Positions 1 to 5,579 of a stretch of DNA of 7,385 nt are shown in pieces. Both the position numbers and the translations under genes were made by a program. The notes beneath the pieces were generated by a model. It worked only from the letters and a program-made list of their open reading frames with translations. It had not been told where the DNA came from and ran no database searches. The stretch comes from an uncultured Prevotella sp. (GTDB lineage Bacteria > Bacteroidota > Bacteroidia > Bacteroidales > Bacteroidaceae), in contig CAMTJK010000161.1 of the NCBI GenBank assembly GCA_947072805.1, positions 1 through 7,385 on the forward strand, in the 5' to 3' direction. The stretch's first letter is position 1. The number at the start of each line of letters is the position of its first letter.

Positions 1-85
1 TCACTATTGTCTCTTGAGCTCTCATGCCGTTTGCCATTGCTGAAAGCAGTGCAATCAGCATGATTACCTTTGTAATATATTTCAT
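1..85 (-). CDS. bamA: N-terminus of a secreted protein, probably BamA (partial)
   Basis: Only the first 28 codons lie in the window; the gene runs off the left edge with no stop. The start is the ATG at 85-83. The visible peptide is a typical Sec signal peptide: Lys at residues 2 and 6, a hydrophobic core (VIMLIALLSAM), and a likely cleavage site after MRA, before Gln-Glu. Gln just after the cut is usual for Bacteroidota exported proteins. Nothing visible identifies the mature protein. The name rests on context: in Bacteroidales the gene just downstream of uppS is usually bamA, the outer-membrane beta-barrel assembly factor, followed by OmpH/Skp-like genes. It starts 47 nt after the uppS stop and is probably in the same transcript. 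I am confident of an exported protein and moderately confident of BamA. Confidence 0.6.
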   Translation of the reverse strand, partial: MKYITKVIMLIALLSAMANGMRAQETIV

Positions 86-104
86 TGTCTGTAAATATGC
101 TGTT

Positions 105-128
105 TTATATATACCTTTTTATATATAA
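105..128. repeat. AT-only inverted repeat between uppS and bamA
   Basis: TTATATATA at 105-113 is perfectly complementary to TATATATAA at 120-128, with a 6-nt spacer. All nine pairs are A-T, so any RNA hairpin would be weak. It fills much of the 47-nt gap between uppS and the next gene. It could influence translation or RNA processing, but low-complexity AT sequence readily gives such symmetry by chance. Confidence 0.35.
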
Positions 129-132
129 TATC

Positions 133-873
133 TCACTTTGCCTCTTCCTCCACCTGTTGTCCTGTCTTTCCAAAGCGTCGTTGTCTGCCTTGATAGCTGC
201 AAATAGCTTTTCTCAAAGCCTGCTCATCGAAGTCGGGCCAGTAGGTATCGCAGAAGTAGAGTTCTGAATAAGCTATCTGCCACAGCAGGTAGTTGGATAT
301 GCGCAGTTCGCCTCCCGTTCTTATGAGCAGCTCCGGGTTGGGCATGAAAGCCGTCTGCAGGTGTTCGTCGATGGTTTTTTCGGTGATATCTTCGGCGTTG
401 AGTTTTCCGTTCTTCACCTCCTCTGCCATGTCTCTGACAGCCTTTGTTATTTCCCATTTCGACGAGTAGCTTAGTGCCACCACCATGGTCATGGCGCTGT
501 TTGCGGCGGTATGTTCCTCCGTTTCGCGCAATTTGCGCTGCACGTTTTCGGGTATTCGTGTCATGTCGCCTATCACACGGAAGCGCACATTGTTTTTCAT
601 GAAAATCTCGTCCTCCAGCGAAGAGAGCACGAGACCCATGAGCGCAGCCACCTCATCAGCCGGTCTGCCCCAGTTTTCGGTAGAGAAAGTGTATAGGGTA
701 AGATATTTCACGCCCAGCCGTGTACACTCGGATGTTATTCTTCTCACAGCTTCCACGCCTGCCTGGTGTCCGTAACTGCGTTCGTGTCCTCTTTCGGCTG
801 CCCATCTTCCGTTGCCGTCCATGATGATGGCAATGTGTTGCGGGATGCGCTTCATATCCAGATTGTCTGTCAT
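133..873 (-). CDS. uppS: Isoprenyl transferase (undecaprenyl diphosphate synthase)
   Basis: A cis-prenyltransferase that condenses farnesyl diphosphate with isopentenyl diphosphates to make undecaprenyl diphosphate, the lipid carrier for peptidoglycan and surface glycans. It is cytosolic or membrane-associated. The 246 residues match the usual family length (E. coli 253). Visible motifs: MDGNGRWA at 18-25 with catalytic Asp19; YGHQAG with His36; YTFSTENW at 61-68; ALSYSSKWEI at 133-142, in place of the E. coli-type ALNYGGRWDI; and RTGGELRISN at 185-194 with Arg185, Arg191 and Ser193 for isopentenyl diphosphate binding. Glu204 in AYSELYF matches the Mg-binding Glu213 of E. coli. All key residues are present. 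The ATG at 873 lies one base after the upstream stop, which implies translational coupling; Met7 is a possible alternative start. No Shine-Dalgarno sequence is seen. Confidence 0.96.
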   Translation of the reverse strand: MTDNLDMKRIPQHIAIIMDGNGRWAAERGHERSYGHQAGVEAVRRITSECTRLGVKYLTLYTFSTENWGRPADEVAALMGLVLSSLEDEIFMKNNVRFRVIGDMTRIPENVQRKLRETEEHTAANSAMTMVVALSYSSKWEITKAVRDMAEEVKNGKLNAEDITEKTIDEHLQTAFMPNPELLIRTGGELRISNYLLWQIAYSELYFCDTYWPDFDEQALRKAICSYQGRQRRFGKTGQQVEEEAK

Positions 874-874
874 T

Positions 875-1558
875 TTAGTCCCTGTCGTTATTACATGTTT
901 TACATTTTGCCATGATGTCGTACGTTAGCGACAAAGTGATGGCATTGTAGCAGTCGGTATTCTTGAACAGTCCGCTGCTCTTTATGCCGTATGGGTCGGC
1001 AACCCCGTCGAGTTTGTCGGAGGCAGTGAAGTGCATGAGCCATTCGAGCCCTAAGTTCAGTCTTGTTGCCACCTTGCATTTCACTCCCACCCCCATTGCC
1101 ATGTTGGCGGCGACGTCGCTTTCGTCCTGTGTTTTGACGTATGTCATTCCCAGTCCAATGGCTATATACGGCGTTATCCTCTGCGCCCCCCTGTATTCGC
1201 GTCCGGTACCGTAGGGCCAGAAGTTGTATTCATATCTCACGCCGGCATCCACGAGCGTGTTGCTGAACGACATCAGCGTGTCGCTATACTCCGGATACCA
1301 CGTCTTTGTTCCGTCCGATGCTCCCTTCAGCTTGCCGTAGCTTACGTTGAAGGCGAGTGCCATGCGCGGATTAAACTTATATCGTGCCAGCAGCGAGCCC
1401 ATTGGCTGCATGTTGGCGGTGAGACTGCTGTTGAAGTCGCCCTGATAAGAAACGAGCCCTATGCCGCCGCCTATTTCCGCGCGGTATTCGGGATCTTCCT
1501 GTGCATGTGCCGTCACTGCGGCAAGCACCATAGCGGCAACGGCAATGAGTTTCTTCAT
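875..1558 (-). CDS. DUF6089 family outer-membrane beta-barrel protein
   Basis: A predicted outer-membrane protein of 227 residues; its biochemical role is unknown. Residues 1-19 form a Sec signal peptide (MKKLIAVAAM, then a hydrophobic stretch ending AHA before Gln20). The mature part alternates short amphipathic strands and loops as in a small beta-barrel: a Gly-rich first strand (EIGGGIGLVSYQGDF), a central NTLVDAGVRYEYNFWPYG segment, RITPYIAIGLGMTY, and a final strand near ITLSLTYDI. The blocks RITPY-GLGMT, GVGVK, RLNLG, DPYGI and the Cys-rich tail CKTCNN are those I associate with DUF6089 proteins, which commonly precede uppS in Bacteroidales. The frame stays open to 1783, but the ATG at 1558 is chosen because it gives the signal peptide and begins 11 nt after the upstream stop. 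The longer version would overlap the preceding gene by about 210 bp. Confidence 0.87.
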   Translation of the reverse strand: MKKLIAVAAMVLAAVTAHAQEDPEYRAEIGGGIGLVSYQGDFNSSLTANMQPMGSLLARYKFNPRMALAFNVSYGKLKGASDGTKTWYPEYSDTLMSFSNTLVDAGVRYEYNFWPYGTGREYRGAQRITPYIAIGLGMTYVKTQDESDVAANMAMGVGVKCKVATRLNLGLEWLMHFTASDKLDGVADPYGIKSSGLFKNTDCYNAITLSLTYDIMAKCKTCNNDRD

Positions 1559-1569
1559 GTGTGCGTTCG

Positions 1570-2985
1570 TCAATTTGTCCATCCGAGGCGGTTCAGGCGA
1601 CCTTTCCACACCTGTCCCGTGCCGGCACAGACTATCCATATATAACTGTCGGCATCTACCGCCACGGCAAACGCCGGAGTGTTTCTGTCGAGTTCTGCAG
1701 GCAGGGCATACGAGGTGTTGGTCTTCCATGTCACTCCTCCGTCGCGGCTCTCGTATATCGCTGATAGCGGCTCGGCGGTACATTCGCCCTTTCCTGCTCC
1801 TCCCAGCGCGAGCAGACTGCCGTCGTAGCTCACCACGGCAAGTTTGTCAAGGCGTGGAAGCGGATAGTAGGATGCGTCGTCGGGCATCATACATATCCAT
1901 TTGCCGGCGTGGCTGTAAGGTGCATACTCCACTATCTTGCGCCATACCACAGCTTTCGTGTCGCCGTTATGTTCTGCCGAAGCTCTGTTGCCTGCCATCA
2001 GCACATAGTCGGTCATGTCGTTATATGCAAAGGGTGCGCTGCTGAAGGCAATGTCTTCAGCCGGCAGCCACTCCATATTCTCGTCATTGTCTGACGCTCC
2101 TGCTCCCGCATCGGGTGTCCACGTCTCTCCCTTGTCTGTCGATACGGCTATCTTCCCGTCGTCGGCAAGTGCGTAAATCTCTGTTGTGCTTGCGCCCACG
2201 AGCTGTTTCAGAGCCGCGCCGGCAACAGACGACGTATAGGTGTAAGGCACATCAGTATATGTTTCTCCCATATCGGTGGAGCGCACGAGGCGTGTGCCGT
2301 CGAGCACGAAGAGTGTGTCGTTGAGCACAGCCACATTACGGTAGGCATCGGCACCGAACGTGATGCCACTTTTCTGCCATGACGGTGTGCCGGCTACATC
2401 GGCAGAGAGCACGGTGGTCTGTGTCCCGTCCTTGCCGAACACCATTATCTTTCTGCCCACGACGAAAGCCTTCATGGCTTCCATCCCTGCGATGTCGGGT
2501 TCGTCGGCGAGTCGGTTCCACACAAACTCGTCTCCTTTCTCCTTATATACGTTTACTTTCAGCTCGTAGGTGCGTTCGGCGGTATTGTCGGACGACATCA
2601 CGTGCAGGTAGCGTGTGGTAGAAAAGTTCTGGACGTCGGTTGATGACAGGTATTTCCATTCGCCGGTCATCAAATCCTCTATAAAAACAAGGGCGTTGTT
2701 CTTTGTATAATATCCGCAGAACAGTGTGGTGAGGTCGGTGCCGTAGGGCAGCGGTGTGTTGTTCTCTATTTTGCCGAAGGCTTCACCGAAGCAATGGTCG
2801 ATGGAAAACGGGATGTACGACAATCCTACACCCTCAACACCCGATACCGTACCGCTTGTTATCTGAAAGCCGGTGATTGCTATGTCGTTATATAAAACTA
2901 TTTCATCGTTGTCGTCATCTGCGCAGGCAACAAAAAAGAGCACTACGGACAACAGTATATATATAGGACGAAGACAATATTTCAT
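1570..2985 (-). CDS. DUF6242 family lipoprotein with Asp-box repeats
   Basis: A 471-residue lipoprotein, probably displayed on the cell surface; no function is known. A type II signal peptide (residues 1-20) ends VLFFVAC, making Cys21 the lipidated residue. It is followed by Ala and a run of acidic residues (DDDNDE), which resembles the Bacteroidota surface-export signal. Residues of about 27-150 form the N-terminal domain that I match to DUF6242, ending in the family-typical KGDEFVWNR near 150-157. The rest looks like a beta-propeller, with three Asp-box (BNR) motifs: STDMGETY at 236-243, STDKGETW at 282-289 and SRDGGVTW at 403-410. Sialidase catalytic residues cannot be assigned, so glycosidase activity should not be assumed. 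The frame is open to 3063, but Met at 2985 is preferred because it yields the lipoprotein signal and follows a promoter-like -7 box by about 19 nt. It is the first gene of the probable operon running to uppS. Confidence 0.85.
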   Translation of the reverse strand: MKYCLRPIYILLSVVLFFVACADDDNDEIVLYNDIAITGFQITSGTVSGVEGVGLSYIPFSIDHCFGEAFGKIENNTPLPYGTDLTTLFCGYYTKNNALVFIEDLMTGEWKYLSSTDVQNFSTTRYLHVMSSDNTAERTYELKVNVYKEKGDEFVWNRLADEPDIAGMEAMKAFVVGRKIMVFGKDGTQTTVLSADVAGTPSWQKSGITFGADAYRNVAVLNDTLFVLDGTRLVRSTDMGETYTDVPYTYTSSVAGAALKQLVGASTTEIYALADDGKIAVSTDKGETWTPDAGAGASDNDENMEWLPAEDIAFSSAPFAYNDMTDYVLMAGNRASAEHNGDTKAVVWRKIVEYAPYSHAGKWICMMPDDASYYPLPRLDKLAVVSYDGSLLALGGAGKGECTAEPLSAIYESRDGGVTWKTNTSYALPAELDRNTPAFAVAVDADSYIWIVCAGTGQVWKGRLNRLGWTN

Positions 2986-3008
2986 CAATTCATTTCGATT
3001 TTTGGCTG

Positions 3009-3032
3009 CAAATTTAATCACAATTCCGCAAA
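3009..3032 (-). promoter_or_regulatory. Putative promoter of the DUF6242-DUF6089-uppS operon
   Basis: Reading the minus strand, TAAATTTG (3016-3009) fits the Bacteroidota -7 box TAnnTTTG exactly. It would place the transcription start near 3004, about 19 nt before the ATG at 2985. A TTTG (3032-3029) lies upstream but only 12 bp away, not the usual 19-20, so the -33 element is not convincing. Confidence 0.45.
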
Positions 3033-3189
3033 AGACGATACTTTTAGGACATTTATTAAGCAAAATATATTATAATCACTGCTATTTTAAGTTCTGTTAG
3101 TTTAAATGAGTGGCACGCAAGGGGCTTTACTTCTTTCTTCCACGGATGTGTTCTTGCCATGACATTCGGCATGAGGCAGGCGCATATAT

Positions 3190-3226
3190 AAAAAAGAGCG
3201 CGGTATGACTCACTCACTCCGCGCTC
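3190..3226 (-). terminator. Intrinsic terminator of the putative small RNA
   Basis: On the minus strand, GAGCGCGG pairs with CCGCGCTC (arms at 3226-3219 and 3203-3196, 8 bp, GC-rich) around a 15-nt loop, followed at once by six T (3195-3190). This is a classic rho-independent terminator. pckA already has its own terminator more than 380 bp upstream, so this one implies a separate transcript starting between them. Confidence 0.85.
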
Positions 3227-3360
3227 CTTCCTAACGTATGCCAACTTTTTTAAAAGTTCAAAGAAGCTGACATCACGTTGTCTGAAAATCTAATAACATA
3301 ATCTTTACCTTAAATCTATTAACTACTAACCTAATGAATAACAAGTATTCTCTCGAATAC
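3190..3360 (-). ncRNA. Putative structured small non-coding RNA, about 171 nt
   Basis: A transcription unit with its own promoter and terminator but no convincing reading frame. The promoter at 3396-3365 predicts a start at 3360. From 5' to 3' the RNA would contain: a perfect hairpin GTATTC-GAGA-GAATAC (3360-3345), starting at the predicted first base; an AU-rich stretch with a near-direct repeat (3322-3311 and 3296-3285, 10 of 12 bases alike); and a core stem pairing AACGUgAUGUC (3279-3269) with GGCAUACGUU (3242-3233), ten pairs with one bulged G and one G-U pair. That stem encloses a second hairpin, AACUUUU/AAAAGUU (3258-3243). The unit ends in an intrinsic terminator. Known Bacteroidales RNAs bounded by this promoter type and a terminator include 6S RNA and the Bacteroidales-1 motif. 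The 5' and 3' ends here form separate hairpins instead of the closing stem typical of 6S, so I do not assign a family. Existence is moderately sure; function is unknown. Confidence 0.62.
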
Positions 3361-3364
3361 GATG

Positions 3365-3396
3365 CAAAGATACTACCGTTTGTGTGCGCACACAAA
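3365..3396 (-). promoter_or_regulatory. Bacteroidota-type promoter of the putative small RNA
   Basis: On the minus strand, TTTG (3396-3393) and TATCTTTG (3372-3365) are 20 bp apart, matching the Bacteroidota primary sigma consensus TTTG-N19/20-TAnnTTTG. The predicted start is near 3360. The sequence from the -7 box onward, TTTGCATCG, is identical to that of the pckA promoter. No gene starts just downstream; the next is 375 bp away, beyond a terminator. Confidence 0.75.
3379..3396. promoter_or_regulatory. Perfect 18-bp palindrome over the small-RNA -33 element
   Basis: TTTGTGTGC at 3379-3387 is followed directly by its exact complement GCACACAAA at 3388-3396. Relative to the predicted start it spans about -19 to -36, so it covers the -33 TTTG and most of the spacer. 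That position suits an operator for a dimeric repressor. No regulator gene is present in the window to pair with it, and a chance origin is possible but unlikely at this length. Confidence 0.5.
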
Positions 3397-3432
3397 TCTT
3401 TTTCCCATTTTATTTTGCATAGGGTTTTATTA

Positions 3433-3446
3433 TTGACTTACATCAA
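3433..3446. promoter_or_regulatory. FNR/CRP-like binding site (weak)
   Basis: TTGAC-TTAC-ATCAA matches the FNR-type consensus TTGAT-N4-ATCAA at nine of ten positions. It is centred about 80 bp upstream of the predicted small-RNA start and lies between that promoter and the pckA terminator. Bacteroidota do carry CRP/FNR-family regulators, but their site preferences can differ, so this is only suggestive. Confidence 0.25.
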
Positions 3447-3521
3447 TCGCCACCTCTTTTTCACCCTTTCAGGCGTCATCAAACCCATCGTTGCTGCTGC
3501 TGCGTTCCCTATACCTTATAT

Positions 3522-3537
3522 TATATACGCGCGCGCG
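3522..3537. repeat. Alternating TA/CG tract (Z-DNA-like)
   Basis: Sixteen consecutive bases, TATATA followed by CG five times, alternate strictly between pyrimidine and purine. (CG)n tracts of this kind are the classic sequence able to adopt left-handed DNA under negative supercoiling. The tract lies between two minus-strand units, about 162 bp upstream of the predicted small-RNA start. Any role is speculative. Confidence 0.5.
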
Positions 3538-3572
3538 AGGAGCAGCGGCATTGCCGACGGCAAGGGATTCAG

Positions 3573-3599
3573 TGCAAGCCGGACCCTTTTGGGCTTGCA
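3573..3599. repeat. Small hairpin just beyond the pckA terminator
   Basis: TGCAAGCC (3573-3580) pairs with GGCTTGCA (3592-3599), 8 bp around an 11-nt loop. It lies next to the main pckA terminator, on the side distal to the gene. It lacks a T-run after the stem on the minus strand, so it is not a terminator by itself; it could act as a backup 3'-end structure. Confidence 0.45.
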
Positions 3600-3607
3600 T
3601 CAAACAC

Positions 3608-3643
3608 AAAAATCCCATCCGAACAAGCGTCGGATGGGATTTT
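3608..3643 (-). terminator. Intrinsic terminator of pckA
   Basis: AAAATCCCATCCGA (3609-3622) and TCGGATGGGATTTT (3630-3643) form a perfect 14-bp stem with a 7-nt loop, beginning 22 nt after the pckA stop codon. On the minus strand the stem ends in a run of five T. The near-symmetrical A/T flanks would also let it work on the plus strand, but no plus-strand gene ends here. Confidence 0.88.
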
Positions 3644-3665
3644 CTTATCTGTTGTTCTCTGTTTC

Positions 3666-5279
3666 TTAGAGCTGCGGACCGGCAGCAACAAGAGCCTTGC
3701 CAGCCTCATTGCCGGTGTACTTAACGAAGTTCTTCTGGAAACGAGCAGCCAGGTCTTCGGCCTTCTTCTGCCATTCAGAAGCGTCAGCGTAAGTGTCGCG
3801 CGGATCGAGGATGCCGGTATCAACACCTTCAAGCTCTGTGGGAACCTCGAAGTTGAAGATAGGAATCTGCTTTGTGGGAGCCTTGAGGATGGCGCCGCCG
3901 AGAATTCCGTCGATGATACCGCGTGTGTCACGGATAGAGATACGCTTGCCGGTGCCGTTCCATCCGGTGTTCACGAGGTAAGCCTTTGCACCGCTCTTCT
4001 CCATCTTCTTAACGAGCTCCTCTGCATACTTTGTAGGATGCAGCTCGAGGAATGCCTGACCGAAGCAAGCAGAGAATGTAGGAGTGGGTTCGGTGATACC
4101 GCGCTCTGTTCCGGCGAGCTTTGCGGTGAATCCGGAGAGGAAGTAGTACTTGGTCTGCTCCGGTGTGAGGATAGATACGGGAGGCAGCACTCCGAAAGCG
4201 TCTGCAGAAAGGAAGATAACGTTCTTTGCTGCAGGAGCTGCGCTCTTCGGACGCACGATGTTGTTGATGTGCTCGATAGGATAAGACACGCGGGTGTTTT
4301 CCGTTGTGCTCTTGTCTGCGAAGTCAATCTTGCCGTCGGCAGCCACTGTTACGTTCTCGAGCAGTGCGTTGCGCTTGATGGCGTTGAAAATATCGGGCTC
4401 GCTCTCCTTGTCGAGATTGATTACCTTTGCATAGCATCCGCCCTCGAAGTTGAACACACCGTTGTCGTCCCATCCGTGCTCGTCGTCACCGATGAGCAGA
4501 CGCTTCGGGTCGGTAGAGAGAGTTGTCTTTCCTGTGCCTGACAGACCGAAGAATACGGCTGTATTCTCGCCATTGAGGTCGGTGTTTGCAGAGCAGTGCA
4601 TTGAAGCCATGCCCTTGAGCGGCAGGTAGTAGTTCATCATCGAGAACATACCCTTCTTCATTTCGCCACCGTACCATGTATTGATGATAACCTGCTCGCG
4701 GCTTGTTACGTTGAACACAACGGCTGTCTCAGAGTTCAGACCGAGCTCCTTGTAGTTTTCAACCTTGGCTTTCGATGCGTTGTATACGATGAAGTCGGGC
4801 TCGAAGTTCTCCAGTTCTGCCTCTGTGGGGCGGATGAACATGTTCTTTACGAAGTGAGCCTGCCATGCCACCTCTACGATGAAGCGCACAGCCATGCGTG
4901 TATCTTCGTTGGCGCCGCAGAAACCATCAACAACGAAAAGGCGCTTGTTTGACAGTTCTTTCTGTGCTATATCCTTTACGGCAGCCCATGCCTCCTGTGA
5001 AGCGGGATGGTTGTCGTTCTTATATTCTTCTGATGTCCACCATACGGTGTCTTTTGAGTTCTCATCCACAACGATAAACTTATCCTTGGGTGAGCGTCCG
5101 GTGTAGATGCCGGTCATCACGTTCACTGCTCCGAGTTCTGTCTCCTGACCTTTCTCGAAGCCGGTCAGACCTTCTTTGGTCTCTTCTTCAAACAATGTCT
5201 CGTAAGAAGGGTTGTACACTACTTCTGTGGTACCGGTGATACCATACTTCTCTAAAACTGACTTATCAAACTTTGCCAT
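3666..5279 (-). CDS. pckA: ATP-dependent phosphoenolpyruvate carboxykinase
   Basis: A cytosolic enzyme interconverting oxaloacetate + ATP and PEP + CO2 + ADP. In Bacteroidales fermenters it is thought to run largely toward oxaloacetate, fixing CO2 on the route to succinate. The 537 residues match the family (E. coli 540). Substrate Arg62 lies in TGRSPKDK. Metal ligands are Lys209 (GGEMKKGMFS), His228 (SMHCSAN) and the Asp pair 265-266 in LIGDDEHGW. The P-loop GLSGTGKTT is at 245-253, and Arg330 lies in ENTRVSYPIEHI. NFEGGCYAK and RISIRDTRGIIDG are also intact. It is ATP-type, not GTP-type, by overall sequence. The start ATG at 5279 follows an A-rich leader of about 64 nt without a Shine-Dalgarno sequence. 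It appears monocistronic: its own promoter lies upstream, its own terminator downstream, and the plus-strand upp diverges from it. Confidence 0.98.
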   Translation of the reverse strand: MAKFDKSVLEKYGITGTTEVVYNPSYETLFEEETKEGLTGFEKGQETELGAVNVMTGIYTGRSPKDKFIVVDENSKDTVWWTSEEYKNDNHPASQEAWAAVKDIAQKELSNKRLFVVDGFCGANEDTRMAVRFIVEVAWQAHFVKNMFIRPTEAELENFEPDFIVYNASKAKVENYKELGLNSETAVVFNVTSREQVIINTWYGGEMKKGMFSMMNYYLPLKGMASMHCSANTDLNGENTAVFFGLSGTGKTTLSTDPKRLLIGDDEHGWDDNGVFNFEGGCYAKVINLDKESEPDIFNAIKRNALLENVTVAADGKIDFADKSTTENTRVSYPIEHINNIVRPKSAAPAAKNVIFLSADAFGVLPPVSILTPEQTKYYFLSGFTAKLAGTERGITEPTPTFSACFGQAFLELHPTKYAEELVKKMEKSGAKAYLVNTGWNGTGKRISIRDTRGIIDGILGGAILKAPTKQIPIFNFEVPTELEGVDTGILDPRDTYADASEWQKKAEDLAARFQKNFVKYTGNEAGKALVAAGPQL

Positions 5280-5347
5280 TTTTAAATGATTTATTGTATA
5301 AAACTATCTTTTTATCTTAGAATCCAGGACTTATTATTAAGCCGATG

Positions 5348-5378
5348 CAAAGGTAACAAAAAACAGGTCTTTGGCAAA
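5348..5378 (-). promoter_or_regulatory. Bacteroidota-type promoter of pckA
   Basis: On the minus strand, TTTG (5378-5375), a 19-bp spacer and TACCTTTG (5355-5348) match the Bacteroidota consensus fully. The predicted start is near 5343, giving a leader of about 64 nt. The -33 element is part of a small near-palindrome CTTTGGCAAAG (5369-5379). Such a good match fits a highly expressed central-metabolism gene. Confidence 0.8.
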
Positions 5379-5453
5379 GCGTTATCGCACACAATTTCTA
5401 AATGTATAATTCTTTTTTGGTTAAAGTATTCAAAAAACAGATGGCAACACACG

Positions 5454-5479
5454 TTTTTGCAATTCAGACCTTGCAAAAA
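5454..5479. promoter_or_regulatory. Inverted repeat between the divergent pckA and upp promoters
   Basis: TTTTTGCAA (5454-5462) and TTGCAAAAA (5471-5479) are perfect 9-bp arms separated by 8 bp. The centre is about 88 bp upstream of the pckA -33 element and about 82 bp upstream of the upp -7 box, so one bound regulator could affect either gene. The GC-poor arms and lack of any gene end nearby argue against a terminator. No known consensus is recognised. Confidence 0.45.
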
Positions 5480-5548
5480 AATAGATGTGATTACGTACGA
5501 TATGATGTTTTAGACAATGCGATATAAGCCATTTTGGATAAAAAATAT

Positions 5549-5556
5549 TATCTTTG
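5549..5556 (+). promoter_or_regulatory. Putative -7 box of upp
   Basis: TATCTTTG matches TAnnTTTG exactly and predicts a start near 5561, giving a 19-nt leader before the ATG at 5580. A TTTG at 5533-5536 is only 12 bp upstream, so a properly spaced -33 element is not seen. Confidence 0.55.
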
Positions 5557-5579
5557 CCACAACAAAACAGACCGCAACG

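Larger units (their letters stand above)
3397..3608. other. Non-coding stretch between the small-RNA promoter and the pckA terminator
   Basis: No gene is supported here. The left half is T-rich. The right half contains four TGC triplets (3492-3503), the alternating tract at 3522-3537, a small near-palindrome TTGCCGACGGCAA (3551-3563) and the hairpin at 3573-3599. The change in composition around 3490 may mean the right half has a different origin, for example decayed sequence, but I recognise nothing in it. Confidence 0.5.

Noticed and set aside
1559..1783. Upstream extension of the DUF6089 gene (75 extra codons)
   Set aside because: It would overlap the DUF6242 coding sequence and bury the clear signal peptide at an internal position.
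1461..2045. 194-codon plus-strand frame opposite the DUF6242 and DUF6089 genes
   Set aside because: It is Cys/Arg/Ser-rich shadow sequence spanning two real genes on the other strand.
3056..3244. Minus-strand reading frame of about 62 codons
   Set aside because: It would overlap the small-RNA terminator, needs a non-ATG start inside the RNA core stem, and resembles no family.
3190..3360. tRNA or tmRNA in the small-RNA region
   Set aside because: No cloverleaf, T-loop motif or 3' CCA is visible, and the unit ends in an intrinsic terminator.
3334..3669. Plus-strand reading frame of 111 codons
   Set aside because: It runs through the palindromic promoter, the alternating tract and the pckA terminator hairpin, and its predicted protein has no recognisable domain and erratic composition.
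4038..4541. 167-codon frame antisense to pckA
   Set aside because: It lies wholly inside the intact, motif-complete pckA; long antisense frames are common opposite genes with strong codon bias.
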